Shown here: piece after piece, positions 15,474 to 23,901 of the stretch | Layout: the number at the start of each line of letters is the position of its first letter | Numbering within the stretch: position 1 is the first letter of the stretch | Assembly: GCA_031270785.1 (NCBI GenBank) | Contig: JAISWM010000090.1 | Span: 1 to 28,849, forward strand | DNA length: 28,849 bases | Origin: Oscillospiraceae bacterium | Lineage (GTDB): Bacteria > Bacillota > Clostridia > Oscillospirales > Acutalibacteraceae | Direction: 5' to 3' | Translations under genes and position numbers: made by a program | The notes under the pieces: generated by a model | Seen by the model: only the letters and a program-made list of their open reading frames with translations | The model's database searches: none | Told to the model about the DNA's origin: nothing

Positions 15474-15833
15474 TTTTAAAACATGATCCGCATATAGTAA
15501 AACTCTTTTAAGTGGGACGTAAATGTAAGCCGCTGCGCTGGAAAAAAGTCTAAATTTTAGCAATTATCGCCCCACCTGCTGGTGGGGCGATGGCTGTTTC
15601 TTGGGGTGGAGGTTCCAATTATAGCTGTTCCGCTTTACAATAGACTATAGAAATTTTGTATAGCTATTGTTCTTGAAAAGGGTACACAGGCAAACTTTTC
15701 CCCGCAGACTTAGCGGGAAAAAAGACTTCTGAAACTGGGACTTTTTTAAAGCGGAACAGCTATATATTCTTTTTTTAAATTTTAGCACAATCAGTACGAA
15801 TATTTTTTAATTTTTGTTTTCGATGGTATTTCC
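15474..15833. repeat. Repeat cluster: B arm, family G palindrome, C/E-type arms
   Basis: No gene. A B left arm starts at about 15497 (TATAGTAAAACTC). The second family G palindrome lies at 15542-15594 (ATCGCCCCACC ... GGTGGGGCGATGG). A C-like left end lies at 15619. An E element spans 15659-15763 (TATAGCTATTGTTCTTG ... GCGGAACAGCTATA). The sequence 15764-15833 is plain AT-rich DNA. Confidence 0.65.
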
Positions 15834-15921
15834 GGTAGTGGGCCAAATTAATTGATAATATCTTTCACCCCCGCCTATGGCGGGGGGAGAGAAAGAATTT
15901 CAACTATTTTGAGACACGACC
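15834..15921. repeat. Family A element, complete, overlapping the FtsH-like gene end
   Basis: An 88-bp unit from GGTAGTGGGCCAAATTAATTG to TTTTGAGACACGACC with hairpin CCCCCGCCTATGGCGGGGG. Bases 15900-15921 are also the last codons and the TGA stop of the minus-strand FtsH-like gene. Confidence 0.9.
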
Positions 15922-17303
15922 GTATTTCCTTGAGTGTCATCCAGGAAATAAAGTGTTTCTTTTTCCAGTAGCTCATCGGTTAGACGTTTAAGCTCATCAA
16001 TATGCTCTCGCAGATATTTTTTTGCCTTATTCATGCATTCAATAATTAATTTCTTTTCTTCATTTTCCCTTTTTGCAAGCGGATTTTCCGTCAGGAAACA
16101 ATCATAGGCCAAGCCGGCATAAAAATATGCTTGCTGCAAATCATCGCTTATACCGCTTACGCCCGGCTTACCAAAGTAAACATCAGTGGCTGCTTTTCCT
16201 GCCATGCATATTTGAATTCTGGAATCAATTTCATCTTTTGACATAAGCCACATTCCTTTCCAACCCTCTCCGGAGTATAAATTAAAACCTAAGGCCTGAG
16301 CATTTGGCTGTATCGTGATGATGGAAGGCATCTTACCCAAAAAGCACTTGTAGAGCAAAGCGTGACCCGCTTCGTGACATGCGATACTTCTTTTTTCTTC
16401 TTCCGTTCTTTCTACTGTTGGATTGGGAGTCGCCATATAGGTTGTGTAAATAAATGTTTCGATTATGTCTTTTGAAGTTATTTTTGTTTGGTTTTTTAAG
16501 ATTCCGGTTATGAATACTTTGTTCATAAGTTCTTTGATTTCTCCGCCGGAAAGATTTCTTAAATGCCAAGCACATTCTCTATAATTGATTTCAGAACATA
16601 CGAATAATTGGGGAAGTGAATATTTTTTCATAATTTCTACAATTTCATTTATATTCGGAGGATAAAATGTTATGGTTTTATCTATGAGTGTTTTCAGTTT
16701 ACCATTTTTATCTTCAATCGGAGTGTTTGTTTCAAGTATAAAAGTTATATCATATTTTTTTGTGGCACCTTTTATTACTTCCATTTTGTGAATCAGTTTT
16801 TCGTTTCTACAATTAATTGTATGGGCATTTTCAATATGAAGCACAGAAGGTTTTTTTTGACTTTTTTTAATTATATTTTGAATTTTAAAATCAATATTGT
16901 TTTCATTTTCAACTTCTGTCGCATCAACCGAAAAAATCCTGATTTCCGCTTGCTTTGCAAGTTCGTTCATAAGTGTGGTTTTACCTGTTCCGGAATGCCC
17001 TTCAAGTAATATAACTTTGGGAACATCCATACCAACTTCTTTAAATTTTTCACGGTTGGTTGCCGCGAAAAACAATTCTTTAAGTTCACGCCTTTGAACG
17101 TTTGAACCGATTATTTCTGATTTTGGTTCAACCGCCTTCTCAGCACCCTCCGCGTTGTTGGTACTTTCAACAATAGAGTTTGAGCTTTCTGCCTCAGTAA
17201 TCCCGGTAACCTCCTGAACTACATTCGCCTTTACGGTTGCATATGGTGCACTGAACCAGCTTATGAACGCCAAGATTGCTGATAAAATTGAATTTCGCCT
17301 CAT
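15900..17303 (-). CDS. Exported FtsH-like M41 zinc protease with degenerate AAA+ domain
   Basis: A 467-aa protein. Residues 1-26 are a Sec signal peptide (MRRNSILSAILAF...TVKA). There are no FtsH-type transmembrane segments, so the mature protein should leave the cytoplasm. An AAA+-like domain follows: Walker A GHSGTGKT (102-109) and sensor-1 ETNTP are visible. Walker B reads VLHIENA, with the catalytic Glu position occupied by Asn159. The FVG-type pore loop and the RPGRFDR arginine finger are missing. The peptidase domain has HEAGH (310-314) and the later metal-ligand Asp in SGISDDLQQA (387/388), so it is probably active. ATP-driven unfolding is unlikely. The start is set by AGGAGA and the promoter at 17346-17375. 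The last residues (VVSQNS) and the stop come from a family A repeat. It may be a secreted effector or cell-surface protease, which is inference. Confidence 0.82.
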   Translation of the reverse strand: MRRNSILSAILAFISWFSAPYATVKANVVQEVTGITEAESSNSIVESTNNAEGAEKAVEPKSEIIGSNVQRRELKELFFAATNREKFKEVGMDVPKVILLEGHSGTGKTTLMNELAKQAEIRIFSVDATEVENENNIDFKIQNIIKKSQKKPSVLHIENAHTINCRNEKLIHKMEVIKGATKKYDITFILETNTPIEDKNGKLKTLIDKTITFYPPNINEIVEIMKKYSLPQLFVCSEINYRECAWHLRNLSGGEIKELMNKVFITGILKNQTKITSKDIIETFIYTTYMATPNPTVERTEEEKRSIACHEAGHALLYKCFLGKMPSIITIQPNAQALGFNLYSGEGWKGMWLMSKDEIDSRIQICMAGKAATDVYFGKPGVSGISDDLQQAYFYAGLAYDCFLTENPLAKRENEEKKLIIECMNKAKKYLREHIDELKRLTDELLEKETLYFLDDTQGNTVVSQNS

Positions 17304-17345
17304 AATTTTCAATTCTCCTAAAATAAAATGATAAACCTTATTTAA

Positions 17346-17375
17346 AGGATACCACATGTTAACGTAATTTGTCAA
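17346..17375 (-). promoter_or_regulatory. Promoter of the FtsH-like gene, with an upstream inverted repeat
   Basis: On the minus strand, TTGACA (17370-17375), 18 bases, TATCCT (17346-17351). This places transcription start downstream of the longer in-frame ATG and supports the start at 17303. An inverted repeat GAACGTGTTC (17392-17401) sits 16 bp upstream of the -35 and could be an operator; that is a guess. Confidence 0.6.
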
Positions 17376-17437
17376 GTTAGATTTGGATTAAGAACGTGTT
17401 CCGCAGACGCTTAAGCAAGGTGTGTAGATGAGAAATA

Positions 17438-17872
17438 CAGTGACGTTTTGTTTTTCCCCCGCCTTCGGCGGGGGAAAGAAGGGATTTCAACTGTTTTGAG
17501 ACACAATTTCCCATAAAACAGTGACGTTTTTGTTCCCCCCAGCCGTCGGCGGGGGAAAGATATTAGCAGTCAGTCTGGAACACAACCATTGCCTCACCAG
17601 TCGGCGGGAGGCGGTAATTACCCAAATTTAGGCTTTTTCCAAGTACAGCGGCTATATTTTGCAGCAAGTATAGTAAAAACCTTTTCAAACAGTGACGTTT
17701 TGTTTTCCCCCCGCCTTCTGCGGGGGGAAAAAGAAGAAGTTTCAACTATTTTGAAACATGATTCCCTTCAAACAATGACATTTTTATTTTTCCCCCGCCT
17801 TCGGCGGGGGGGAAAATAAGAAGTTTCAACTGTTTTGAGACATGATCACCACGTTTCTAAATGGTTTTTATT
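17438..17872. repeat. Tandem chimeric repeats: B left arm + hairpin + A right arm
   Basis: The same chimera recurs: a B arm (CAGTGACGTTTTGTTTT), a GC hairpin (CCCCCGCCTTCGGCGGGGG), then an A arm (TTTCAACTGTTTTGAGACA). Copies lie at 17438-17506, 17669-17762 and 17763-17847. A related unit at about 17515-17587 uses the other A arm. A B right arm (CACGTTTCTAAATGG) closes the array. No gene is present. Confidence 0.75.
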
Positions 17873-17905
17873 ATATTTTGCATAAATTCATATTGTATGA
17901 TAAAA

Positions 17906-18118
17906 TACAGCTGTTGCTCTTGAAAAAAGCGAATTCATCCGTGCGCTCTCACACTGGCGGCGCGGAAAAAGTTATAAGAAATCAGACGTTTTTCAAGGAA
18001 ATTAGTTATAGCGTTATATAAAAAAGGGGTTATGTCTCAAAATAGTTGAAATCCCTTCTTCCCTCCCCGCCGCGGGTGGGGGGGAAAAAGATATTATCAA
18101 TTAATTTGGACCACCACC
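17906..18118. repeat. Family E element followed by a family A element, upstream of lemA
   Basis: E spans about 17906-18010 (TACAGCTGTTGCTCTTG ... GGAAATTAGTTATA). A spans 18028-18118 (GGTTATGTCTC ... GGACCACCACC) with hairpin CCCCGCCGCGGGTGGGG. The A element ends 5 bp before the first ATG of the lemA frame. Confidence 0.75.
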
Positions 18119-18144
18119 AAAAAATGAAAGGTAGAAAAGCCAAA

Positions 18145-18723
18145 ATGAAAAAGAAAGTGTCAGCAGGAAATATTATATTAATTGCAGTTTTATCCATATT
18201 ATTACTATTCGTTTTGTGGGGAGTGGGGAGCTATAATAGTATTGTTAAAGTCCGCGAATCAGTTAATAATCAAAGTTCAAATGTCAGTGCTCAACTTCAA
18301 AGAAGAGCGGATCTTATTCCCAATTTAGTGAACACAGTAAAAGGGTATGCGTCCCATGAATCAGAGATAATGAATAATTTAACAGAGTCTCGCGCTAAAC
18401 TTGCGGGGGCTGCAACTATGGGCGAAAAAGCTCAGGCAAACTCGGAACTTACAAGTGCAATCAGCAGGCTTTTAATGGTAGTGGAAAATTATCCAAACCT
18501 AAAAGCAGATTCTCAATTTACGAACCTTATTGACGAACTTTCAGGCACGGAAAATAGGATCACCGTTGCAAGAAAAGATTATAACGAGACGGTAAAAATA
18601 TATAATCAAAAAATAAAAACTTTCCCAACAGTAATCTTTGCAAATATTTTAGGGGTCAGTCCAGCCGAATATTTCCAAGCGGACGAAGGAAGCCTGGCGG
18701 TACCTCAAGTAAACTTCGGATAG
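18145..18723 (+). CDS. lemA: LemA family membrane-anchored protein
   Basis: A 192-aa protein with one N-terminal membrane segment (GNIILIAVLSILLLFVLWGV) and a long helical domain. The domain carries the LemA signature YNSIVKVRESVNNQ and LQRRADLIPNLVNTVKGYASHE. The family is widespread and of uncertain function; the domain is usually thought to face outwards. The start MKKKVSAG at 18145 has AAAGG 13 bases upstream. An ATG at 18124 (MKGRKAK) is possible but has only the family A repeat before it, with no ribosome site. The frame is open still further upstream through the repeat, which is probably chance. The usual partner, a TPM-domain protein, is not adjacent. Confidence 0.88.
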   Translation: MKKKVSAGNIILIAVLSILLLFVLWGVGSYNSIVKVRESVNNQSSNVSAQLQRRADLIPNLVNTVKGYASHESEIMNNLTESRAKLAGAATMGEKAQANSELTSAISRLLMVVENYPNLKADSQFTNLIDELSGTENRITVARKDYNETVKIYNQKIKTFPTVIFANILGVSPAEYFQADEGSLAVPQVNFG

Positions 18724-18743
18724 GATCGAATGCAAAGCATGTT

Positions 18744-19148
18744 GTAAGCCAAATTAGTTGATGGTATCTTCCCCCCCGCCTATGGCGGGGGTGAAAGAAG
18801 AATTTTCAACTATTAGGAGATTTTGATGCAAAGCCATTTTTTAAGTGATGCGTTTTTCGATAGTTTGCGCTCTGTGAGGTTTACGGGCAGGTCTATTCTC
18901 TCCCGCTACCGCCGCGGGGGTAGTGGCCCAAATTAATTGATAATATCTTCCCCCCCGCCGACGGCGGGGGGGAAAAGAAGAATTTTCAACTATTAGGAGA
19001 TTTTAATGCAAAGCCATTTTTTAAGTGATGCGTTTTTCGATAGTTTGTGCTCTGCGAGGTTTACGGGCAGGGTCTATTGATAATAATCTTTCACCCCCGC
19101 CTATGGCGGGGGTGAAAGAAGAATTTTCAACTATTTTGAGACACGACC
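18744..19148. repeat. Tandem A+D repeat array, 180-bp period
   Basis: Two nearly identical copies (18797-18897 and 18977-19078) consist of an A right arm (GAAGAATTTTCAACTATT) joined to a D half (AGGAGATTTTGATGCAAAGC ... TTTACGGGCAGG). They lie 180 bp apart, and each is preceded by an A left arm and a hairpin. A third A right half follows, ending at 19148. No gene is present. The few differences between copies indicate a recent duplication. Confidence 0.8.
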
Positions 19149-19211
19149 TGCGAACAAATTTGCTTTTTTCAAGTGAAACAGCTGTAAATATTTTTAGGAA
19201 GTGATAAATAT

Positions 19212-20966
19212 TTGAGTGTGTCGGAAGAATTTATAAGGGAATTAAAGTATAAAAATAATATTTCTGATGTTGTTTCCGGTTACATTGACCTTAAACAAAA
19301 AGGTAAAAATCTTGCCGGGATATGCCCTTTTCACATAGAAAAAACCGCTTCGTTTTTTATTTATCCTTCAAACGAGTCATTTTATTGCTTTGGCTGCGGA
19401 AAAGGCGGAGACGTTATCACGTTTATTCGCCTGATAGAAAAGCTTGATTACGTAGAATCCTTAAAATTTCTCTGCCAAAGGTCGAACATGAACTTTCCGG
19501 AAGATGAACTTTCAAATGATTCATATAAGCAAAAAATGGCAATTTATAAAATAAACAGAGAGTCCGCAAAATTTTTTCATAATAATTTATGTAGCTTACA
19601 AGGGAAATCAGCACTTGAATATCTAAAAAAAAGAAATTTATCGTTAAAATCAATAAAGCATTTTGGGCTGGGGTATTCATTAGAGTCTAAATTTTCACTT
19701 GTCAATTTTCTTTCAAGCAAAGGGTACTTTCAAAAAGACATCATCGATTCAAATGTTGCGTATAAAAATCGATCCGGACAAATTATAGACAGATTTTCAA
19801 ACAGAATTATGTTCCCTATAATAGATATCCGCGGAAACGTAGTAGGCTTTGGGGGCAGAAGTATAAGTAATAATAATCCTAAATATCTGAATACTGCTGA
19901 TACAATTGTATTTAAAAAAAGTGATAACATTTTTGCCATGAATTTTGCCAAAAACAGTAATTTAAAAAACCTAATTCTCACCGAAGGGTATATGGACACA
20001 ATTTCTCTTCACCAAATGGGTTTTACAAACACTATAGCAACACTTGGCACAGCACTGACCCCGGGGCAGGTAAAGCTCATATCGCGTTATACAGACGAGA
20101 TAATACTTTGCTTTGATTCGGACGCCGCGGGGCAAAAAGCAACACTTAGAGCCATAGATATTTTTAAACAAAACGGAATATCGTCAAAAGTAATTTTAAT
20201 TCCAAGCGGCAAAGACCCGGACGAATTTATAAAATATTATAAAGATGAAAGCGCGGTAAGGTTCAAAGAGCTTATTAAAAACGCTGCTGCGGATATAGAA
20301 TATAAATTATTGAATATAAAAACCAAGTATGATATTAATGATGCGGGAGACAAGATAAAATATACGTCCGAAATTTTAAAAATTTTATCAAATATTGAAA
20401 ATGACATTGAAAAAGACATATATTGCGGTAAACTGAGTACAGAATTAAATATAAGCAAAGAATCCATAAAATCTCAGCTCAGTAAATATTTTAAAAAAAT
20501 ATCAAAAAATAAAAATAAAGAAAATATCTTACCGCATACTTTAGGTTACTATGCAAAAGATAATCAGGATTTCAGCTTAAAAAGAATAAAAGCGGAAGAG
20601 ACAATACTTACCTATATTATAAACAACTACGATATTACCGATAATATACTCCCGAAGGTTTCGGAAAATTTGTTTGGTGTAAATTTTAATAAAAAGTTGT
20701 ATTCGGCACTGAAAACGTTGATACTGAATAATAGAGATTTAAATTTAAACAATATACTGTCTGAAGGGTTCGAAGTAGAGAGCGCCGGGAGGATTACGAA
20801 AATAATATGTGATTATAAAAGAGAATATATAAACAAGCAAGTTATTAAGGAATGTATATTATTGATAGAACACGAAAATCAGAGGGCCAAAATTAAAGAT
20901 ATTCAAGACATCAATTCTGCGGAACTTAAAAATTACATAATAACACTCAAAAAAACAAAACAGTAG
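19212..20966 (+). CDS. dnaG: DNA primase
   Basis: Synthesises RNA primers at the replication fork. The 584-aa protein has an N-terminal CHC2 zinc finger (C38, H41, C59, C62, within CPFH and CFGCGKGGD). The catalytic TOPRIM domain follows, with LILTEGYMD near residue 255 and acidic CFDSDAAG near 303. The C-terminal helical domain (from about 440) for DnaB helicase binding is poorly conserved, as usual. The start is TTG at 19212, 8-9 bases after AGGAAGTG; a GTG two codons later is the alternative. rpoD starts 16 bp downstream, forming the classic macromolecular-synthesis operon (dnaG-rpoD). Confidence 0.97.
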   Translation: MSVSEEFIRELKYKNNISDVVSGYIDLKQKGKNLAGICPFHIEKTASFFIYPSNESFYCFGCGKGGDVITFIRLIEKLDYVESLKFLCQRSNMNFPEDELSNDSYKQKMAIYKINRESAKFFHNNLCSLQGKSALEYLKKRNLSLKSIKHFGLGYSLESKFSLVNFLSSKGYFQKDIIDSNVAYKNRSGQIIDRFSNRIMFPIIDIRGNVVGFGGRSISNNNPKYLNTADTIVFKKSDNIFAMNFAKNSNLKNLILTEGYMDTISLHQMGFTNTIATLGTALTPGQVKLISRYTDEIILCFDSDAAGQKATLRAIDIFKQNGISSKVILIPSGKDPDEFIKYYKDESAVRFKELIKNAAADIEYKLLNIKTKYDINDAGDKIKYTSEILKILSNIENDIEKDIYCGKLSTELNISKESIKSQLSKYFKKISKNKNKENILPHTLGYYAKDNQDFSLKRIKAEETILTYIINNYDITDNILPKVSENLFGVNFNKKLYSALKTLILNNRDLNLNNILSEGFEVESAGRITKIICDYKREYINKQVIKECILLIEHENQRAKIKDIQDINSAELKNYIITLKKTKQ

Positions 20967-20982
20967 AGGCAGGGATAAAAAT

Positions 20983-22098
20983 ATGGACGATTACGATATA
21001 ATTTTAGATCCTAAAGGCAATAATGTCGTCAAAGATCTGGTGGAACACGGTAAATTAAGCGGAAAAATAAGTACAGACGATATCCTTGACGCTATGGGAG
21101 AAATGGATTTCGACCCCGATCAAATCGAACAGCTTTATGATACTATTGAGTCACTAGGTGTTAAAATTATAGAGTCACAAGACGACGAATTGAAAATTAT
21201 AGATAAAATTTTGCCAAAAACAAAAAATCCGTCTTCGCAAGAGTCAAACGACAAATTATCGGGGATCATCTCGGTTGACGATCCGGTTAAAGCATACTTA
21301 AAAGAAATAGGGCTGATTCCTTTGTTAGATTCAAAGGAAGAATTGGAACTTGCCGTACGCATATCACAGGGCGATGAGCGTGCCAGACAAAGATTATCGG
21401 AATCAAATTTAAGGTTAGTCGTAAGTATAGCTAAAAGATATTTGGGCAGAGGTTTGCAATTTTTGGATTTAATTCAAGAAGGAAATTTAGGCCTAATAAA
21501 AGCCGTAGAAAAATTTGACTACACCAAAGGATTTAAATTTTCCACATACGCCACATGGTGGATTAGGCAATCTATAACAAGAGCAATAGCAGATCAAGCA
21601 AGGACTATAAGGATACCTGTCCATATGGTTGAAACTATGAATAAGGTTAAAAGAGTATCGGGGCAGCTTCTGCATAATAACGGTCAAGAACCTACTCCGG
21701 AAGAAGTAGCGGACGAACTTAATTTACCCTCAGAAAAAATCAGAGAAGTAATGAAAGCCTCGCAAGACCCCGTATCTCTTGAAGCCCCAATCGGCGAGGA
21801 GGAAGACAGTCATCTGGGAGATTTTATTCCGGATCACGACGCTCCTGCCCCAATCGAAAAAACTTCGCAAGCATTACTTAAAGAACAACTGCTTGAAGTC
21901 CTTGATACCCTTACTCCGAGAGAAGAAAAAGTTTTAAGAATGAGGTTCGGCCTTGTGGACGGGCGAACACGTACTTTAGAAGAAGTCGGGCAAGTATTCA
22001 ATGTTACCAGGGAAAGAATAAGGCAAATAGAATCCAAAGCGCTTAGAAAACTTCGTCATCCAAGCAGAAGTAAATTTCTAAAAGACTTTTTAGATTAA
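20983..22098 (+). CDS. rpoD: RNA polymerase primary sigma factor (SigA/RpoD)
   Basis: The housekeeping sigma factor; 371 aa, typical for Firmicutes. Region 1.1 covers about residues 1-75 and region 1.2 contains DDPVKAYLKEIG. Region 2 includes LRLVVSIAKRYLGRG and the -10 reading, DNA-melting segment FKFSTYATWWIRQSITRAI. Region 3 follows, and region 4 has the -35 reading helix EEVGQVFNVTRERIRQIE. It is co-transcribed with dnaG (16-bp gap, GAGGCAGGG ribosome site). It fits the TTGACA and TATAAT-like promoters found in this window. The gene ends normally with TAA, 3 bp before a family C element. Confidence 0.98.
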   Translation: MDDYDIILDPKGNNVVKDLVEHGKLSGKISTDDILDAMGEMDFDPDQIEQLYDTIESLGVKIIESQDDELKIIDKILPKTKNPSSQESNDKLSGIISVDDPVKAYLKEIGLIPLLDSKEELELAVRISQGDERARQRLSESNLRLVVSIAKRYLGRGLQFLDLIQEGNLGLIKAVEKFDYTKGFKFSTYATWWIRQSITRAIADQARTIRIPVHMVETMNKVKRVSGQLLHNNGQEPTPEEVADELNLPSEKIREVMKASQDPVSLEAPIGEEEDSHLGDFIPDHDAPAPIEKTSQALLKEQLLEVLDTLTPREEKVLRMRFGLVDGRTRTLEEVGQVFNVTRERIRQIESKALRKLRHPSRSKFLKDFLD

Positions 22099-22101
22099 AC
22101 G

Positions 22102-22218
22102 TATAGCTGTTACGATTTAAAAAAGTCCTCAAAAGTAAATTTATCCGTGTACTTTCTCCCAGCCGTCGGCTGGGAGAAAGTCATAAAAATCAGACGCTTT
22201 TCAAGCAGAACAGCTATA
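22102..22218. repeat. Family C element, 117 bp, complete
   Basis: It runs from TATAGCTGTTACG to AACAGCTATA around the perfect hairpin CTTTCTCCCAGCC / GGCTGGGAGAAAG. It starts 3 bp after the rpoD stop, so the hairpin may serve as terminator of the dnaG-rpoD operon. Confidence 0.85.
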
Positions 22219-22339
22219 CATAACAAAAACCTTTTAAAACAGCGGCGTTTTTGTTCCCCCCCGCGGACTCGCGGGTGATTGGTCAAATTAGTTGATAATA
22301 TCTTTTCCCCCCGCCCATGGGCAGGGAGAAAGATATTAT
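22218..22339. repeat. B left arm and A left arm with hairpins, overlapping a gene end
   Basis: A B arm (AACAAAAACCTTTTAAAACAG) with hairpin CCGCGGACTCGCGG is joined to an A arm (GGTCAAATTAGTTGATAATATC). The following hairpin continues into GAAAGATATTAT. That last stretch supplies the stop codon of the minus-strand gene ending at 22336. Confidence 0.65.
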
Positions 22340-23670
22340 AGCAGTCCTCTATATACTCTTCTAATAGCTTCTTGAAAAGGTTTATAATCTTTATATGGAG
22401 TAGCAATACCCTGCACTTCACCTTCTTGGCCGGTTTCATCTACTAAAATCCAAGTTGGGTAATTCATATAATACCATGCTTGCTTTATATTTTCTTTGCC
22501 ATGAGCAATCGCATGACATGACTGCAGATTTTTTCCCGGATTTTTAAGTCTGTCCGTGTTTAGCGGGCTTTTCATGTTCATATCTTTTTCTGTTTTGTCA
22601 TATACATACATACCTTCTAACAATTCTCTTATTTCCAAATTATGCAGCAATGACCATAAATCTTCAGTTAAAGAGGCAATTAGAATATATAGCGCAATTA
22701 AATCATTGATGGCGTCTACAAAATTCATTTTAATTTCACGCAACGTATTATTCTCTTTATTTATTGCCTCACTAACACATTCACCAAGCTTTTTTATCTC
22801 ACATCCAAAGTTAATCAAAAATAATCTAGCTTCTTTGACTATCTTATCAGATCTTTTTAGGGCTTCCCCAAATTCCACTTCGCCATTACACGACTTAGCA
22901 CACTCACTTATTTCAATAGTGAATTTTGAAAGTTTTTGTTCTATTGGTTTCTTAAATGAGCTAATTTTTTTATCTACCACACTTGTTATTTTAGATGTAT
23001 CAAATGCGTTTGCTCTTGCTAAAAAGTCTTCTGCGTTTTTTGAAACATCCGGATAAATAGCATGCCATTTTTCAAGACTTTTTTTTAGTTTTGCAACAAA
23101 CTTTTTTTCATCTGACAGAACGCATGGGTGATTTTCATCTTTTACAGTTTTAAGTGTCTTCATATATTTTGTTACAACATCATTTTTCTTTTTAAAATCT
23201 TGTTGTGATGTTGAAGCTTCTGTTTTATAACGTCTGGCAGTTACCGCTATTTTATCTAGGTTGGCGGCTGTCAATGATTGTATTTCTTTAATTTGACGCT
23301 GTACAGATGCTATTATTTTTTCTGTTTCATTGAGATTTTCCTGAATCCAAACATAGTCGGGATCTTTTTTATTTGTTTTGGGGGTATCTAATGTAATACG
23401 GTGTTTTTTTAGTATAGCAAATAAGCTTGTTATAACCTGATCCCAAAAAACCTTAAATTGAGGGTCTATATTATATTCATAACCCAACTCAGATAATTGA
23501 TTGTTTAAAGGATTTAATTTTTTCGTGAATTCAATATTGAGATTTTTATTACTTGTGATTGTATTATGTAAACTTCTAGATTCTCTGCCTTTTGTTGCGA
23601 CTTGTATTCCTTTAGCGACGTTATTTAATTCTATCACGATAATTTTTGGGGCAAGAAATTTAATTTCCAT
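22336..23670 (-). CDS. Protein of unknown function, 444 aa, predicted coiled-coil
   Basis: Not recognised. It has no signal peptide. Residues 110-310 are Lys/Glu-rich and helical, likely coiled coil. A hydrophobic helix spans 317-345 (INDLIALYILIASL). The last 45 residues (NYPTWILVDETG ... PFQEAIRRVY) resemble the second half of a thioredoxin-like fold, with a Tyr-Pro-Thr at the cis-proline place. There is no clear CxxC, so this is only a hint. The start is supported by GAGGTGA 7 bases upstream. The TAA stop lies in the end of a family A repeat arm, so the protein may be longer or shorter than its ancestor. It is a stand-alone gene between repeat blocks. Confidence 0.72.
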   Translation of the reverse strand: MEIKFLAPKIIVIELNNVAKGIQVATKGRESRSLHNTITSNKNLNIEFTKKLNPLNNQLSELGYEYNIDPQFKVFWDQVITSLFAILKKHRITLDTPKTNKKDPDYVWIQENLNETEKIIASVQRQIKEIQSLTAANLDKIAVTARRYKTEASTSQQDFKKKNDVVTKYMKTLKTVKDENHPCVLSDEKKFVAKLKKSLEKWHAIYPDVSKNAEDFLARANAFDTSKITSVVDKKISSFKKPIEQKLSKFTIEISECAKSCNGEVEFGEALKRSDKIVKEARLFLINFGCEIKKLGECVSEAINKENNTLREIKMNFVDAINDLIALYILIASLTEDLWSLLHNLEIRELLEGMYVYDKTEKDMNMKSPLNTDRLKNPGKNLQSCHAIAHGKENIKQAWYYMNYPTWILVDETGQEGEVQGIATPYKDYKPFQEAIRRVYRGLL

Positions 23671-23901
23671 CGTATTATCACCTCTATAATATTTATTTGA
23701 ATAATATTATACAAATAATGTTGATGAAAGTCTACAAATATATGAAAAAATTAATCTTATTTAGGCCAAATCTCCTGATTTACCGGATTTTTAAGTTATA
23801 GTTGCTACATTTGAAAAAAGTAAATTTGTTCGTGCAGTCTCTCTACGCCTAGCGGCGGAGGCGAGAAATTAGCAGGTATTTTGTTTTGCACCCCAAAATA
23901 T
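23671..23901. other. Intergenic stretch with possible -10 and an H-type repeat
   Basis: On the minus strand a TATAAT stands about 35 bp upstream of the 444-aa gene, but no good -35 is present. A palindromic H-type repeat spans about 23797-23880 (TATAGTTGCTACATTTG ... GAGAAATTAGCAGG) and matches sequence at about 7567-7641. The rest is plain AT-rich DNA. Confidence 0.5.

Noticed and set aside
15211..15899. Expected fmt gene downstream of def
   Set aside because: Both strands hold only repeats; no formyltransferase motif or remnant could be read.
17304..17375. Longer N-terminus of the FtsH-like protein from an upstream ATG
   Set aside because: That ATG overlaps the -35 region of the likely promoter, and the extra 24 residues would sit before a perfect signal peptide with its own ribosome site.
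17392..17401. GAACGTGTTC as a LexA (SOS) box
   Set aside because: Half-sites are two bases apart rather than the four of Bacillus-type SOS boxes, and the gene is not a typical SOS gene.
18046..18123. Extended lemA N-terminus starting inside the family A repeat
   Set aside because: The sequence there is the repeat hairpin and arm seen in many noncoding places; the LemA membrane segment begins after it.
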